From CAYZFD01 sp964477735 (GTDB lineage: Bacteria > Bacteroidota > Bacteroidia > Flavobacteriales > Flavobacteriaceae): a DNA stretch of 15,831 nt. This document shows positions 1 through 6,709 of the stretch, in pieces (position 1 is the stretch's first letter; each line of letters begins with the position of its first letter). The stretch covers positions 1-15,831 of the forward strand of contig CAYZFD010000034.1 of NCBI GenBank assembly GCA_964477735.1, given 5' to 3'. The notes below the pieces were generated by a model. That model was not told where the DNA came from, ran no database searches, and saw nothing but the letters and a program-made list of their open reading frames with translations. A program made the position numbers and the translations under genes.

Positions 1-865
1 TTCCAGTTTCGGAATCTTTCCAATTGAGCGGAAAAACAGGAAATCCCATTTGTTCACCATCACGTTTAGACAACTTTCCTTTTCCTGTTGGCTTTAGTAA
101 AAGTGGCAGATGCGCAAACTGTGGCGGTTTCCAGCCAAAGGCTTCGTAGAGCGCCAAGTGCAAAGCCAAAGACGGTAACCATTCTTCTCCCCGAATAACA
201 TGAGAAATTTTCATGGCATGGTCGTCCACAACATTCGCTAAATGATAGGTAGGCAGCCCATCGCTTTTAAACAATATTTTATCGTCAAGCAAATTGAGGT
301 CTATGGCCCTGCTGCCACGAATTAAGTCTGCTACGTCAATAGTGTTTTCAGCCGCAGCGTCTTCAACCATTTTGAAACGAATGACATAGGGCGTTTCGTT
401 TTTCAAAAGTTTTTCAACTTCATTTGGCTCTAACGAAAGGCTATTCTTTAATTTTAGCCTGTTATGCCAATTATACACAAAGGTTTTTCCTCTTTCTTCG
501 TGATCTTTTCTGTGGAAATCAAGCGTTTCCGGGGTGTCGAACGCATAATATGCCCTTCCTAGATGGAGTAATTTATCAACGGCTTTTTTGTAAAATTCAG
601 TGCGCTCACTTTGTCTGTAGGGACCAAATTCCCCTCCTTTTGTAGGGCTTTCGTCAAGGTATAATCCGCACCAGTCTAACGCTTCGGCAATATAGGATTC
701 CGCACCTTCCACAAAACGATTTTGATCGGTGTCTTCAATTCTTAAAATAAACGCTCCATCGTTTTGCTTGGCGAATAAATAATTGAAGAGCGCAGTGCGC
801 AAACCCCCAATGTGTAGTGGCCCTGTTGGGCTTGGTGCAAATCGAACACGAACATTAGAATTCAT
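1..865 (-). CDS. gltX: Glutamyl-tRNA synthetase, N-terminal part (truncated by window edge)
   Basis: This cytoplasmic class I aminoacyl-tRNA synthetase charges tRNA-Glu with glutamate using ATP. Reading the minus strand from the ATG at 865 gives 288 uninterrupted residues. The start MNSNVRVRFAPSPTGPLHIG carries the HIGH-type motif (HIGG, residues 18-21), LRIEDTD follows at 41-47, and the second catalytic motif KLSKR is at 264-268. The whole Rossmann catalytic domain is therefore present. The family is usually about 500 residues, so the C-terminal anticodon-binding part lies beyond the left edge. The chosen ATG gives the canonical N-terminus and sits 17 bases after a TAnnTTTG promoter element. 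The gene is divergent from ybeY. Whether it also charges tRNA-Gln cannot be judged from this half. Confidence 0.97.
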   Translation of the reverse strand, partial: MNSNVRVRFAPSPTGPLHIGGLRTALFNYLFAKQNDGAFILRIEDTDQNRFVEGAESYIAEALDWCGLYLDESPTKGGEFGPYRQSERTEFYKKAVDKLLHLGRAYYAFDTPETLDFHRKDHEERGKTFVYNWHNRLKLKNSLSLEPNEVEKLLKNETPYVIRFKMVEDAAAENTIDVADLIRGSRAIDLNLLDDKILFKSDGLPTYHLANVVDDHAMKISHVIRGEEWLPSLALHLALYEAFGWKPPQFAHLPLLLKPTGKGKLSKRDGEQMGFPVFPLNWKDSETG

Positions 866-882
866 AACCTCTATTTCTCTTG

Positions 883-890
883 CAAATATA
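883..890 (-). promoter_or_regulatory. Bacteroidota -7 promoter element for gltX
   Basis: The minus strand reads TATATTTG, a perfect match to the Bacteroidota primary sigma factor -7 consensus TAnnTTTG. It ends 17 bases before the gltX ATG, which predicts a leader of roughly 14 bases. No clear TTTG -33 element is visible at the expected distance. Confidence 0.6.
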
Positions 891-916
891 CAACCTCCCT
901 CTTTCATCTGCTTTTT

Positions 917-947
917 TTTGTTGATACCAAAACCCGCTGTACATTTG
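917..947 (+). promoter_or_regulatory. Bacteroidota promoter for the ybeY-mnmG unit (TTTG-N19-TACATTTG)
   Basis: TTTG at 917-920 and TACATTTG at 940-947 are separated by 19 bases, which matches the Bacteroidota promoter pattern (TTTG, about 19 bases, TAnnTTTG). Predicted transcription starts near 951, only about 12 bases before the ybeY ATG. It is back-to-back with the gltX promoter in the 97-base intergenic gap. Confidence 0.75.
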
Positions 948-962
948 CCACCAAATATTGTC

Positions 963-1385
963 ATGACACTGGAGTTTGTTTACGAAACCGAATTTTGCTT
1001 GGATGATGAGCTTAAAACCAAATTGTTTATTGCACAAGTGTCTGAAAGACAGGGGTTTGATGTAAAATCTCTTGTTGTAGCTTTTTTTGACGATGCAGGA
1101 TTATTGACTTTAAATCAACAGTTTTTGCAACACGACACTTACACAGATATTATTACCTTTGACGAAACTATTGGCAAATCACTTGAAGGAAACATCGCCA
1201 TTTCGGTTGAGAGAGTTGCCGAAAACGCTCAGAAATTTAAAGTTTCCTTTGATCAGGAGCTACACAGAGTTATTGCCCATGGCGTTTTGCACATGACCGG
1301 CTTTAATGACAAAACAAAAGCCATGCAGCAACGCATGCGTGAAGAAGAAAATATTTGTCTAGAACTGTTCCACGTGGAACAATAA
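963..1385 (+). CDS. ybeY: Endoribonuclease YbeY (rRNA maturation factor)
   Basis: YbeY is a metal-dependent single-strand endoribonuclease involved in 16S rRNA 3'-end maturation and ribosome quality control. The protein is 140 residues, a normal family length. FDETIGKSLEGNIAIS (66-81) is the conserved strand preceding the metal site, and HGVLHMTGFND (106-116) is the zinc motif. The usual motif is HGxLHLxGYDH. Here the third His position is Asp116, which I recall as typical of Bacteroidota YbeY. The reading frame stays open back to 783, but the ATG at 963 gives the canonical N-terminus and follows a consensus promoter. The last codons (LFHVEQ) coincide with a perfect parS palindrome. mnmG starts 14 bases downstream, so the two are probably co-transcribed. 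Confidence 0.93.
   Translation: MTLEFVYETEFCLDDELKTKLFIAQVSERQGFDVKSLVVAFFDDAGLLTLNQQFLQHDTYTDIITFDETIGKSLEGNIAISVERVAENAQKFKVSFDQELHRVIAHGVLHMTGFNDKTKAMQQRMREEENICLELFHVEQ
1366..1381. promoter_or_regulatory. parS site 1 (ParB-binding centromere element)
   Basis: TGTTCCACGTGGAACA is a perfect 16-bp palindrome matching the widely conserved parS consensus TGTTNCACGTGNAACA bound by chromosomal ParB/Spo0J. It lies inside the final codons of ybeY and ends four bases before the end of the TAA stop codon. The match is seen directly; its role in loading ParB is inferred from the consensus. Confidence 0.88.
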
Positions 1386-1389
1386 ACCT

Positions 1390-1393
1390 GGAG
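1390..1393 (+). promoter_or_regulatory. Ribosome binding site deciding the mnmG start
   Basis: GGAG lies six bases before the ATG at 1400. The frame is open back to 1355 inside ybeY, but this Shine-Dalgarno-like sequence and the canonical N-terminus downstream favour the ATG at 1400. Confidence 0.55.
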
Positions 1394-1399
1394 ATCAGC

Positions 1400-3271
1400 A
1401 TGTTCGATTCAACATATGACGTTATTGTAGTGGGTGCAGGACATGCAGGTTCTGAAGCCGCAGCCGCAGCTGCTAATATGGGTAGCAAAACTTTGCTCAT
1501 CACCATGAACTTACAAAACATAGCCCAAATGTCTTGTAACCCAGCTATGGGGGGCATAGCCAAAGGTCAAATCGTTCGAGAAATAGACGCTCTCGGTGGC
1601 TATAGCGGCATTGTGACCGATAAAACGGCCATACAGTTTAAAATGCTTAACAAGTCTAAAGGGCCTGCCATGTGGAGTCCCAGAGCACAATCCGACAGAA
1701 TGGAATTTGCAGCATGTTGGCGAAAGATGCTTGAAAACACCCCTAACCTTGATTTTTATCAAGAAATGGTTTCTGATCTACTTATTGAAAACGGAAGCGT
1801 TTGTGGCGTAGTGACTTCTTTAGGCATTAGAATTAGATCCCATGCAGTTGTGTTGACCAATGGCACTTTTTTAAATGGGTTAATACACATAGGAGAAAAG
1901 CAATTCGGAGGTGGACGCGCGGGTGAAAGTGCCAGCTTTGGCATCACAGAAACACTCACCAATTTAGGTTTCGAAGCAGGCCGAATGAAAACAGGCACTC
2001 CCCCAAGAGTTGATGGCCGATCTCTTCGCTATGAACTGATGCAAGAGCAACCAGGAGATGATCATCCACAAAAATTTTCTTATCTCCCAAACATCAAGCC
2101 TCTCGAAAACCAACGCAGCTGCTATATGACCTATACCAGTCCTGAAGTTCACAATTTGCTTAGAGAAGGTTTTGATCGTTCTCCAATGTTTAACGGGAGC
2201 ATCAAGAGTTTAGGTCCACGATATTGCCCTTCAATTGAAGATAAAATCAATCGATTTGCCGACAAAGATCGCCACCAAATTTTTGTAGAACCCGAAGGTT
2301 GGAACACCGTAGAGGTCTATGTAAACGGTTTTTCAACTTCCTTACCAGAAGACATTCAATTTCAGGCCTTACGTCAGGTAGCGGGTTTTGAAAACGTCAA
2401 ATTTTTTAGACCAGGATATGCCATTGAATACGATTATTTTCCGCCTACACAACTGAACCTTAGTCTTGAAACAAAACTGATTAAAGGACTTTTTTTTGCA
2501 GGACAAATTAATGGGACCACTGGTTATGAAGAAGCTGCCGCTCAAGGGATGATGGCAGGCATCAATGCGCATCTTAGTGTTGTCAACAAAGCACCTTTTG
2601 TGCTCAAAAGAGACGAGGCCTATATTGGGGTTTTGATTGATGATCTCATCACTAAAGGGACGGAAGAGCCCTATCGAATGTTTACTTCTAGAGCCGAATA
2701 TCGCACGTTGCTTAGACAGGACAACGCAGATCTTCGTCTAACCCCAAAAGCTTTTGAAATGGGTTTAGCCTCTGAAGAAAGAATGCGTCGTCTAAGCCAA
2801 AAGGATCAACAATCTTCAAGCTTTATTTCCTTTCTTAAACAAGCCTCTTTGCAGCCCGAAGAAACCAATCCTATTTTAACAGAAAAAGGGTCTTCTCCGA
2901 TGCGCCAACCTGACAAAGCATTTAAGATTTTTTCTCGTCCAAATATAGACACAGAAGACATGATGAAAATCAGCCTTTTTGAGCAATATGTCAGCCAAAA
3001 CAACATCGATGATGAAGTCCTAGAACAAGTCGAAATCCAAGTAAAATATTCGGGTTATATTGAAAAGGAAAAAGCCAATGCCAATAAACTGCAACGCCTC
3101 GAAGACGTTAAAATCCCATCTGATTTTGACTATAAAAAACTAAAGTCTCTTTCAACTGAAGCCAGACAAAAGTTGGATAAAATCAAACCCACAACCCTAT
3201 CACAAGCGTCTAGAATTAGCGGTGTTTCCCCAAGTGATTTAAGTGTTTTACTGGTGTATATGGGGCGCTAA
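1400..3271 (+). CDS. mnmG: tRNA uridine-5-carboxymethylaminomethyl(34) synthesis enzyme MnmG (GidA)
   Basis: MnmG is an FAD-dependent cytoplasmic enzyme. With MnmE it installs carboxymethylaminomethyl or aminomethyl groups on U34 of certain tRNAs, using methylene-tetrahydrofolate and NADH. The product is 623 residues, full family length. It has the dinucleotide-binding GAGHAG (12-17), the conserved GPRYCPSIE (272-280), the FAD-domain motif FAGQINGTTGYEEAAAQG, and the C-terminal helical MnmE/tRNA-binding region ending RISGVSPSDLSVLLVYMGR. The ATG at 1400 is chosen because it gives the standard N-terminus and has GGAG six bases upstream. The gene is bracketed by two parS sites about 1.9 kb apart. 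In many bacteria gidA lies near the replication origin, which fits the parS context. Confidence 0.98.
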   Translation: MFDSTYDVIVVGAGHAGSEAAAAAANMGSKTLLITMNLQNIAQMSCNPAMGGIAKGQIVREIDALGGYSGIVTDKTAIQFKMLNKSKGPAMWSPRAQSDRMEFAACWRKMLENTPNLDFYQEMVSDLLIENGSVCGVVTSLGIRIRSHAVVLTNGTFLNGLIHIGEKQFGGGRAGESASFGITETLTNLGFEAGRMKTGTPPRVDGRSLRYELMQEQPGDDHPQKFSYLPNIKPLENQRSCYMTYTSPEVHNLLREGFDRSPMFNGSIKSLGPRYCPSIEDKINRFADKDRHQIFVEPEGWNTVEVYVNGFSTSLPEDIQFQALRQVAGFENVKFFRPGYAIEYDYFPPTQLNLSLETKLIKGLFFAGQINGTTGYEEAAAQGMMAGINAHLSVVNKAPFVLKRDEAYIGVLIDDLITKGTEEPYRMFTSRAEYRTLLRQDNADLRLTPKAFEMGLASEERMRRLSQKDQQSSSFISFLKQASLQPEETNPILTEKGSSPMRQPDKAFKIFSRPNIDTEDMMKISLFEQYVSQNNIDDEVLEQVEIQVKYSGYIEKEKANANKLQRLEDVKIPSDFDYKKLKSLSTEARQKLDKIKPTTLSQASRISGVSPSDLSVLLVYMGR

Positions 3272-3291
3272 TGTTTCACGTGGAACAATGA
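3271..3291 (+). other. Six-codon mini-ORF (MFHVEQ) overlapping the mnmG stop and parS site 2
   Basis: The mnmG stop TAA overlaps an ATG (TAATG) that reads M-F-H-V-E-Q-TGA through parS site 2. The geometry would allow translational coupling with mnmG. The more likely explanation is that the parS sequence simply happens to read this way, and I do not claim that a peptide is made. Confidence 0.2.
3272..3287. promoter_or_regulatory. parS site 2 (ParB-binding centromere element)
   Basis: TGTTTCACGTGGAACA begins on the base after the mnmG stop codon. It fits TGTTNCACGTGNAACA at every fixed position. Its reverse complement, TGTTCCACGTGAAACA, is to my recollection the parS sequence found in Bacillus subtilis spo0J. 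The similarity to site 1 continues for a few more bases (AATAA versus AATGA). It occupies much of the short gap before the methyltransferase gene. Confidence 0.88.
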
Positions 3292-3307
3292 GATTTGTAA
3301 TTTTAAA

Positions 3308-4144
3308 ATGAAACGTTTTCCAACATCTTGTCAAGACACTCTTGTTTCTCAAGAATTTTTTCAGTTGAAAAAACACCCCGAACATACTTTTTTACAAACC
3401 ACCCCACAACCTTCAATTGAAGCACTTCCGAAGTATTACCTCAGCTCTGGCTATCGATCTCATAATCCCTCCAAAATAAATGTTATAGATTATGTTTATG
3501 GGTGGATTCAACGCCGAAATAATGCTTATAAGTTAAAACAACTTAACCAATTTCGTTTTAGTGGAAACGCACTGCTCGACGTTGGCGCAGGCACTGGGGG
3601 TTTTTGCGTAGCTGCTCAAAAACGAGGCTGGCAGTGTTTGGCCATTGAACCTAGTGAAATAGCTCGGCAGTATGGCCAAAGGCATGCTGTAGCTTATGTT
3701 GACTGGGAGTCGATTAAAGATCATAGCCTAGACTGCATCACCCTATGGCATGTGTTGGAGCATTTACCAAATTTAGATAATGTTTTTAAAGAGTTTGAGC
3801 GCACACTAAAACCCAATGGCTTGTTGGTAATTGCTGTGCCCAATTGGCATTCTTGGGACGCCCAGCATTATTTTGAGCATTGGGCCGCCTATGATGTGCC
3901 TAGGCACTTGTGGCATTTCGATCCTGAAAGCTTAAAAGCTCTTTTGCAAAAATATTCGTGGCGTGTTGATAGGATTTTCCCATTGCCTTACGATGCCTAC
4001 TATGCGGCGCTGCTTTCTGAAAACAATCGCAAAAGTTTTCTGCCCCATTTGCAGGCATTTTTTAAGGGTTTTTATTCAAATTGGAAAGCCAAAAGGAACC
4101 AACAACATTCTTCATTTGTCATGACAGCCCAAAAGCGATTATAG
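3308..4144 (+). CDS. Class I SAM-dependent methyltransferase, substrate unknown
   Basis: This is a 278-residue protein with a Rossmann methyltransferase core. Motif I is LLDVGAGTGGF (about 89-99), an acidic residue at the end of strand 2 falls at Glu114 (IEPS), WHVLEHL is at 147-153, and the post-core LKPNG is at 167-171. This is the pattern of UbiG-like, Methyltransf_23-type enzymes. The N-terminal 60 residues (SCQDTLVSQEFF, then HPEH at 23-26, then PKYYLSSGYRSH) match a Bacteroidota subgroup in which an N-terminal zinc ribbon has decayed; only a His-x-x-His pair remains where other relatives carry Cys-x-x-Cys. The substrate cannot be read from the sequence. The gene follows mnmG by 36 bases containing parS site 2. 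Co-transcription with ybeY-mnmG is likely because I see no promoter of its own. Confidence 0.85.
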   Translation: MKRFPTSCQDTLVSQEFFQLKKHPEHTFLQTTPQPSIEALPKYYLSSGYRSHNPSKINVIDYVYGWIQRRNNAYKLKQLNQFRFSGNALLDVGAGTGGFCVAAQKRGWQCLAIEPSEIARQYGQRHAVAYVDWESIKDHSLDCITLWHVLEHLPNLDNVFKEFERTLKPNGLLVIAVPNWHSWDAQHYFEHWAAYDVPRHLWHFDPESLKALLQKYSWRVDRIFPLPYDAYYAALLSENNRKSFLPHLQAFFKGFYSNWKAKRNQQHSSFVMTAQKRL

Positions 4145-4164
4145 CTAGCGCTAGCGAGCTTTTT
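4143..4164 (+). terminator. Possible weak intrinsic terminator after the methyltransferase
   Basis: AGCT at 4143-4146 and AGCT at 4157-4160 can pair around an inner GC/GC pair with one mismatch. The hairpin overlaps the stop codon and is followed by five T. It includes the 12-bp palindrome GCTAGCGCTAGC (4144-4155). The stem is short, so this is tentative. The rest of the 147-base gap to the convergent delta-prime gene shows no other feature. Confidence 0.35.
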
Positions 4165-4291
4165 AATAAAAACGAACCATCAGCACCATTTAAATCAAAA
4201 GAGCTGCAAGAGCGCAAGAAACGAAAGCTACATGCATAACAAAAAACAATTGCTCCCAAACAGTTCAATAGAAAACGCCTATGGCCCTGGT

Positions 4292-5413
4292 CTAGCGATG
4301 AATAAATCTTGTGAGTTGAAGTGAAAGATCTGTAAATATGAGTCTTGCGTTTCCATTTCTTTCAATATGGAAATGTGCTTCTTCCAGCGACTTTACGATG
4401 TCAAAAATATTATTGGCATTCACATAGGGTGCAAACTTAGGCAGGTTAAAGTCTGTTTGTGGTTTATAATAAACCAACTCCTGAATGCCATAATGTTGTA
4501 AAAGAGATTGCCTAAAAAATTCTAGGCAAAAAGCAAGAAACTGCTTTTGAGTCTCCCTTCCCAAGCCAGCCATTTTTTTACTCCATTCAACGAGTTGAAG
4601 TACGACCCCTTTGTTCTTTTTGGCCTGAAAAGCCGCTCGGACCCAGCTCACAAACCACTGCTCAAATTCTTGTTCTTCGCTATTGTTGCGCCACAAATCC
4701 AAAGCACGATTAAAACTCCCATGAGCTCTAAACCCCAATGATTTTGCCAATGTTTCTGAGCAACCTTTATTGATCAAGCCCTCCCTAATTATACCATCAC
4801 TTAAAGGACTAAGCCTATTCATCTGACACCGAGAAAGAAGGGTCTCTAAAAAAGCCTCTTCTTCTTCAACCACAAAAAGCAAAAGCGTTTTTTCGGGGGG
4901 CTCCTCCACCAGTTTTAGGAGTTTATTGGCTGCAGCGGCATTCATTTTTTCTGCCATCCAAAAAAGGACAACTTTCCAGCCGCCCTCATAAGCTTTAACA
5001 GAAAGCTTCCGGCCAATGTGTAAAGCGTCTTCAACCCCTATTTGTCCTTGTTTATTTTCGACATCAATGCTTTGATACCAATCGTATAAATTGCCGTAGG
5101 GCTGCTCTTTAATAAATGCTCTAAACTCATCCAGAAAATCATCAGATTTAGGTTTTGATTTGACACGTTTATTGGCTGCTACAGGGAATACAAAGTGAAG
5201 GTCGGGATGCACCAAATTGTCTAGACGCTTATCCACCAATACATCTGTTGAAAAATGTTTGATAACAGCAGACGCATAAGCCAACGCCATAGGAAGTGTG
5301 CCAACGCCCTCCTGCCCCAAAAAAAGCTGTGCATGAGGAATGCGCCCCGTTTTTATGGTGTGAACCAATTCATTTTTTAGCACAGCATGCCCTAAAACCT
5401 CTGAAAACTGCAT
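4292..5413 (-). CDS. holB: DNA polymerase III subunit delta' (clamp-loader)
   Basis: Delta-prime is part of the clamp-loader complex that opens and places the sliding clamp on primed DNA. The product is 373 residues from the ATG at 5413 (MQFSEVLGHAVLKNELVHTI). GRIPHAQLFLG is followed by a degenerate P-loop GQEGVGTL (33-40) in which the catalytic Lys is absent, as expected for delta-prime, which does not hydrolyse ATP. NKLLKLVEEPP (163-173) and the SRC motif (194-196), whose Arg acts in trans on neighbouring ATPase sites, are intact. No cysteines are seen in the region where many homologues carry a zinc module. An in-frame ATG at 5440 exists, but the shorter start fits the family N-terminus better. 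The gene converges on the methyltransferase and is divergent from pgk. Confidence 0.92.
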   Translation of the reverse strand: MQFSEVLGHAVLKNELVHTIKTGRIPHAQLFLGQEGVGTLPMALAYASAVIKHFSTDVLVDKRLDNLVHPDLHFVFPVAANKRVKSKPKSDDFLDEFRAFIKEQPYGNLYDWYQSIDVENKQGQIGVEDALHIGRKLSVKAYEGGWKVVLFWMAEKMNAAAANKLLKLVEEPPEKTLLLFVVEEEEAFLETLLSRCQMNRLSPLSDGIIREGLINKGCSETLAKSLGFRAHGSFNRALDLWRNNSEEQEFEQWFVSWVRAAFQAKKNKGVVLQLVEWSKKMAGLGRETQKQFLAFCLEFFRQSLLQHYGIQELVYYKPQTDFNLPKFAPYVNANNIFDIVKSLEEAHFHIERNGNARLIFTDLSLQLTRFIHR

Positions 5414-5416
5414 AGT

Positions 5417-5424
5417 CAAAGATA
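5417..5424 (-). promoter_or_regulatory. Bacteroidota -7 element touching the holB start
   Basis: The minus strand reads TATCTTTG, a perfect TAnnTTTG match, ending only three bases before the ATG at 5413. If it is used, transcription would begin at or beside the A of that ATG, giving a leaderless mRNA. There is no convincing -33 element, so a chance match is possible. Confidence 0.45.
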
Positions 5425-5470
5425 CTCCAAATTTTACCATTTAAGAGAAAATGATGAGAAGATCTTTCGG

Positions 5471-5497
5471 TTGACTGACGTCAAATGCTTACATTTG
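5471..5497 (+). promoter_or_regulatory. Bacteroidota promoter for pgk
   Basis: TTGACT at 5471-5476 is followed by a perfect -7 element TACATTTG at 5490-5497, with 16 bases between TTG and TA. The predicted start of transcription is near 5501, leaving a leader of about 18 bases before the pgk ATG at 5519. Confidence 0.65.
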
Positions 5498-5518
5498 CCG
5501 ACGAAAAAAAAACAGTCA

Positions 5519-6706
5519 ATGAACACCTTAGACCATCTTTCATTTCTGAACCAAAAAGCTTTGATTCGGGTTGACTTTAACGTACCGCTCAACGAAAAAT
5601 TTGAAGTAACAGATGCCACTAGAATCGTGGCAGCAAAACCCACCATCATGCACATTCTAGAGCATGGAGGCAGTTGTATTTTAATGTCTCATTTGGGAAG
5701 ACCAAATGGCAAACAACTCGAATTTTCGTTAAAGCACATCACAAATAAGGTGTCAGAAACGCTTGGTATTCAAGTGAAGTTTGTGCCAGACACAGTAGGT
5801 GATGCAGCCATTTCTGCCGCTAAAACCCTTCAACCCGGGGAAGTTTTATTGCTGGAAAACCTCCGTTTTCATAAAGAAGAAACAGCAGGTGACTTGGGTT
5901 TTGCCAATCAACTTGCCAACTTGGCAGACATTTATGTGAATGATGCTTTTGGAACAGCACATCGCGCTCATGCATCCACAACTATTGTGGCGCAATTTTT
6001 TGAAAACAAAAAATGCTTTGGCCGATTGTTAGCCAAAGAAATAGAAGCCATTGGGCAGGTTATGGAAACAGGCAAAAAGCCAATTCTAGCCATTTTAGGA
6101 GGCGCCAAAGTATCGTCAAAAATTACCATTATCGAAAACATACTTGATAAAGTAGATCATCTCATAATAGGTGGCGGGATGACCTTTACATTCATTAAAG
6201 CCCTTGGGGGTCAAATAGGAAAATCAATTTGTGAAGACGACAAGCTTGAGTTGGCCATCAGTGTTTTAGAGGAAGCCAAAAATAAAGGAGTTTCTGTGCA
6301 CCTCCCTGTTGATGTCGTGGCTGGAGATGATTTTGATAACAATGCCAACCAGCAAGTCTTTCCTATAGATGCAATCCCAGAGGCATGGGAGGGGATGGAT
6401 GCTGGCCCCAAAACCGTCGAAAACTTTCGTGAAATTGTCATGCAAAGCAACACCATTTTATGGAATGGACCCTTGGGGGTTTTTGAATTTCAAAACTTTG
6501 CCAAAGGAACTATAGCTCTTGGAGAGGCCATTGCCGAAAGAACAAACCAAGGCGCTTTTTCTCTAGTTGGTGGAGGGGACTCTGTTGCAGCAGTAAAACA
6601 ATTTGGATTCGAAGAAAAAGTAAGTTACGTTTCCACAGGTGGTGGCGCCATGCTCGAAAGCTTAGAAGGCAAAACACTCCCTGGTATTGCAGCCATGCTG
6701 GCATAG
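5519..6706 (+). CDS. pgk: Phosphoglycerate kinase
   Basis: This cytoplasmic glycolytic enzyme transfers phosphate from 1,3-bisphosphoglycerate to ADP. The product is 395 residues, standard length. The N-domain substrate-binding residues are in RVDFNVP (17-23), TRI (Arg35) and SHLGRP (57-62), with LLLENLRFHKEE and NDAFGTAHRAHAS further on. The C-domain nucleotide-binding parts include ILGGAKVSSKI, WNGPLGVFE and the GGGDS phosphate loop near the C-terminus. The frame extends upstream to 5471, but that stretch is promoter sequence, so the ATG at 5519 is chosen. The gene has its own promoter, is divergent from holB, and is followed three bases later by the DUF4837 lipoprotein. Confidence 0.98.
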   Translation: MNTLDHLSFLNQKALIRVDFNVPLNEKFEVTDATRIVAAKPTIMHILEHGGSCILMSHLGRPNGKQLEFSLKHITNKVSETLGIQVKFVPDTVGDAAISAAKTLQPGEVLLLENLRFHKEETAGDLGFANQLANLADIYVNDAFGTAHRAHASTTIVAQFFENKKCFGRLLAKEIEAIGQVMETGKKPILAILGGAKVSSKITIIENILDKVDHLIIGGGMTFTFIKALGGQIGKSICEDDKLELAISVLEEAKNKGVSVHLPVDVVAGDDFDNNANQQVFPIDAIPEAWEGMDAGPKTVENFREIVMQSNTILWNGPLGVFEFQNFAKGTIALGEAIAERTNQGAFSLVGGGDSVAAVKQFGFEEKVSYVSTGGGAMLESLEGKTLPGIAAMLA

Positions 6707-6709
6707 TTT

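Noticed and set aside
424..645. Plus-strand open frame inside gltX
   Set aside because: It lies fully within the well-supported gltX coding region on the other strand and its translation shows no family features.
783..962. N-terminal extension of ybeY back to 783
   Set aside because: It would run through gltX codons and both divergent promoters, and the canonical YbeY N-terminus begins at 963.
4165..4291. Short frames in the gap between the methyltransferase and holB
   Set aside because: The longest readings are about 15 residues without similarity or a start signal, so nothing is supported.
5228..5238. DnaA-box-like TTATCCACC inside holB
   Set aside because: A single copy with one mismatch to TTATCCACA in coding sequence, with no cluster and no AT-rich unwinding region, does not support an origin.
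4292..5413. Loss of the P-loop Lys in delta-prime as a sign of a broken gene
   Set aside because: A degenerate Walker A is normal for delta-prime; the SRC motif and full length show that the gene is intact.
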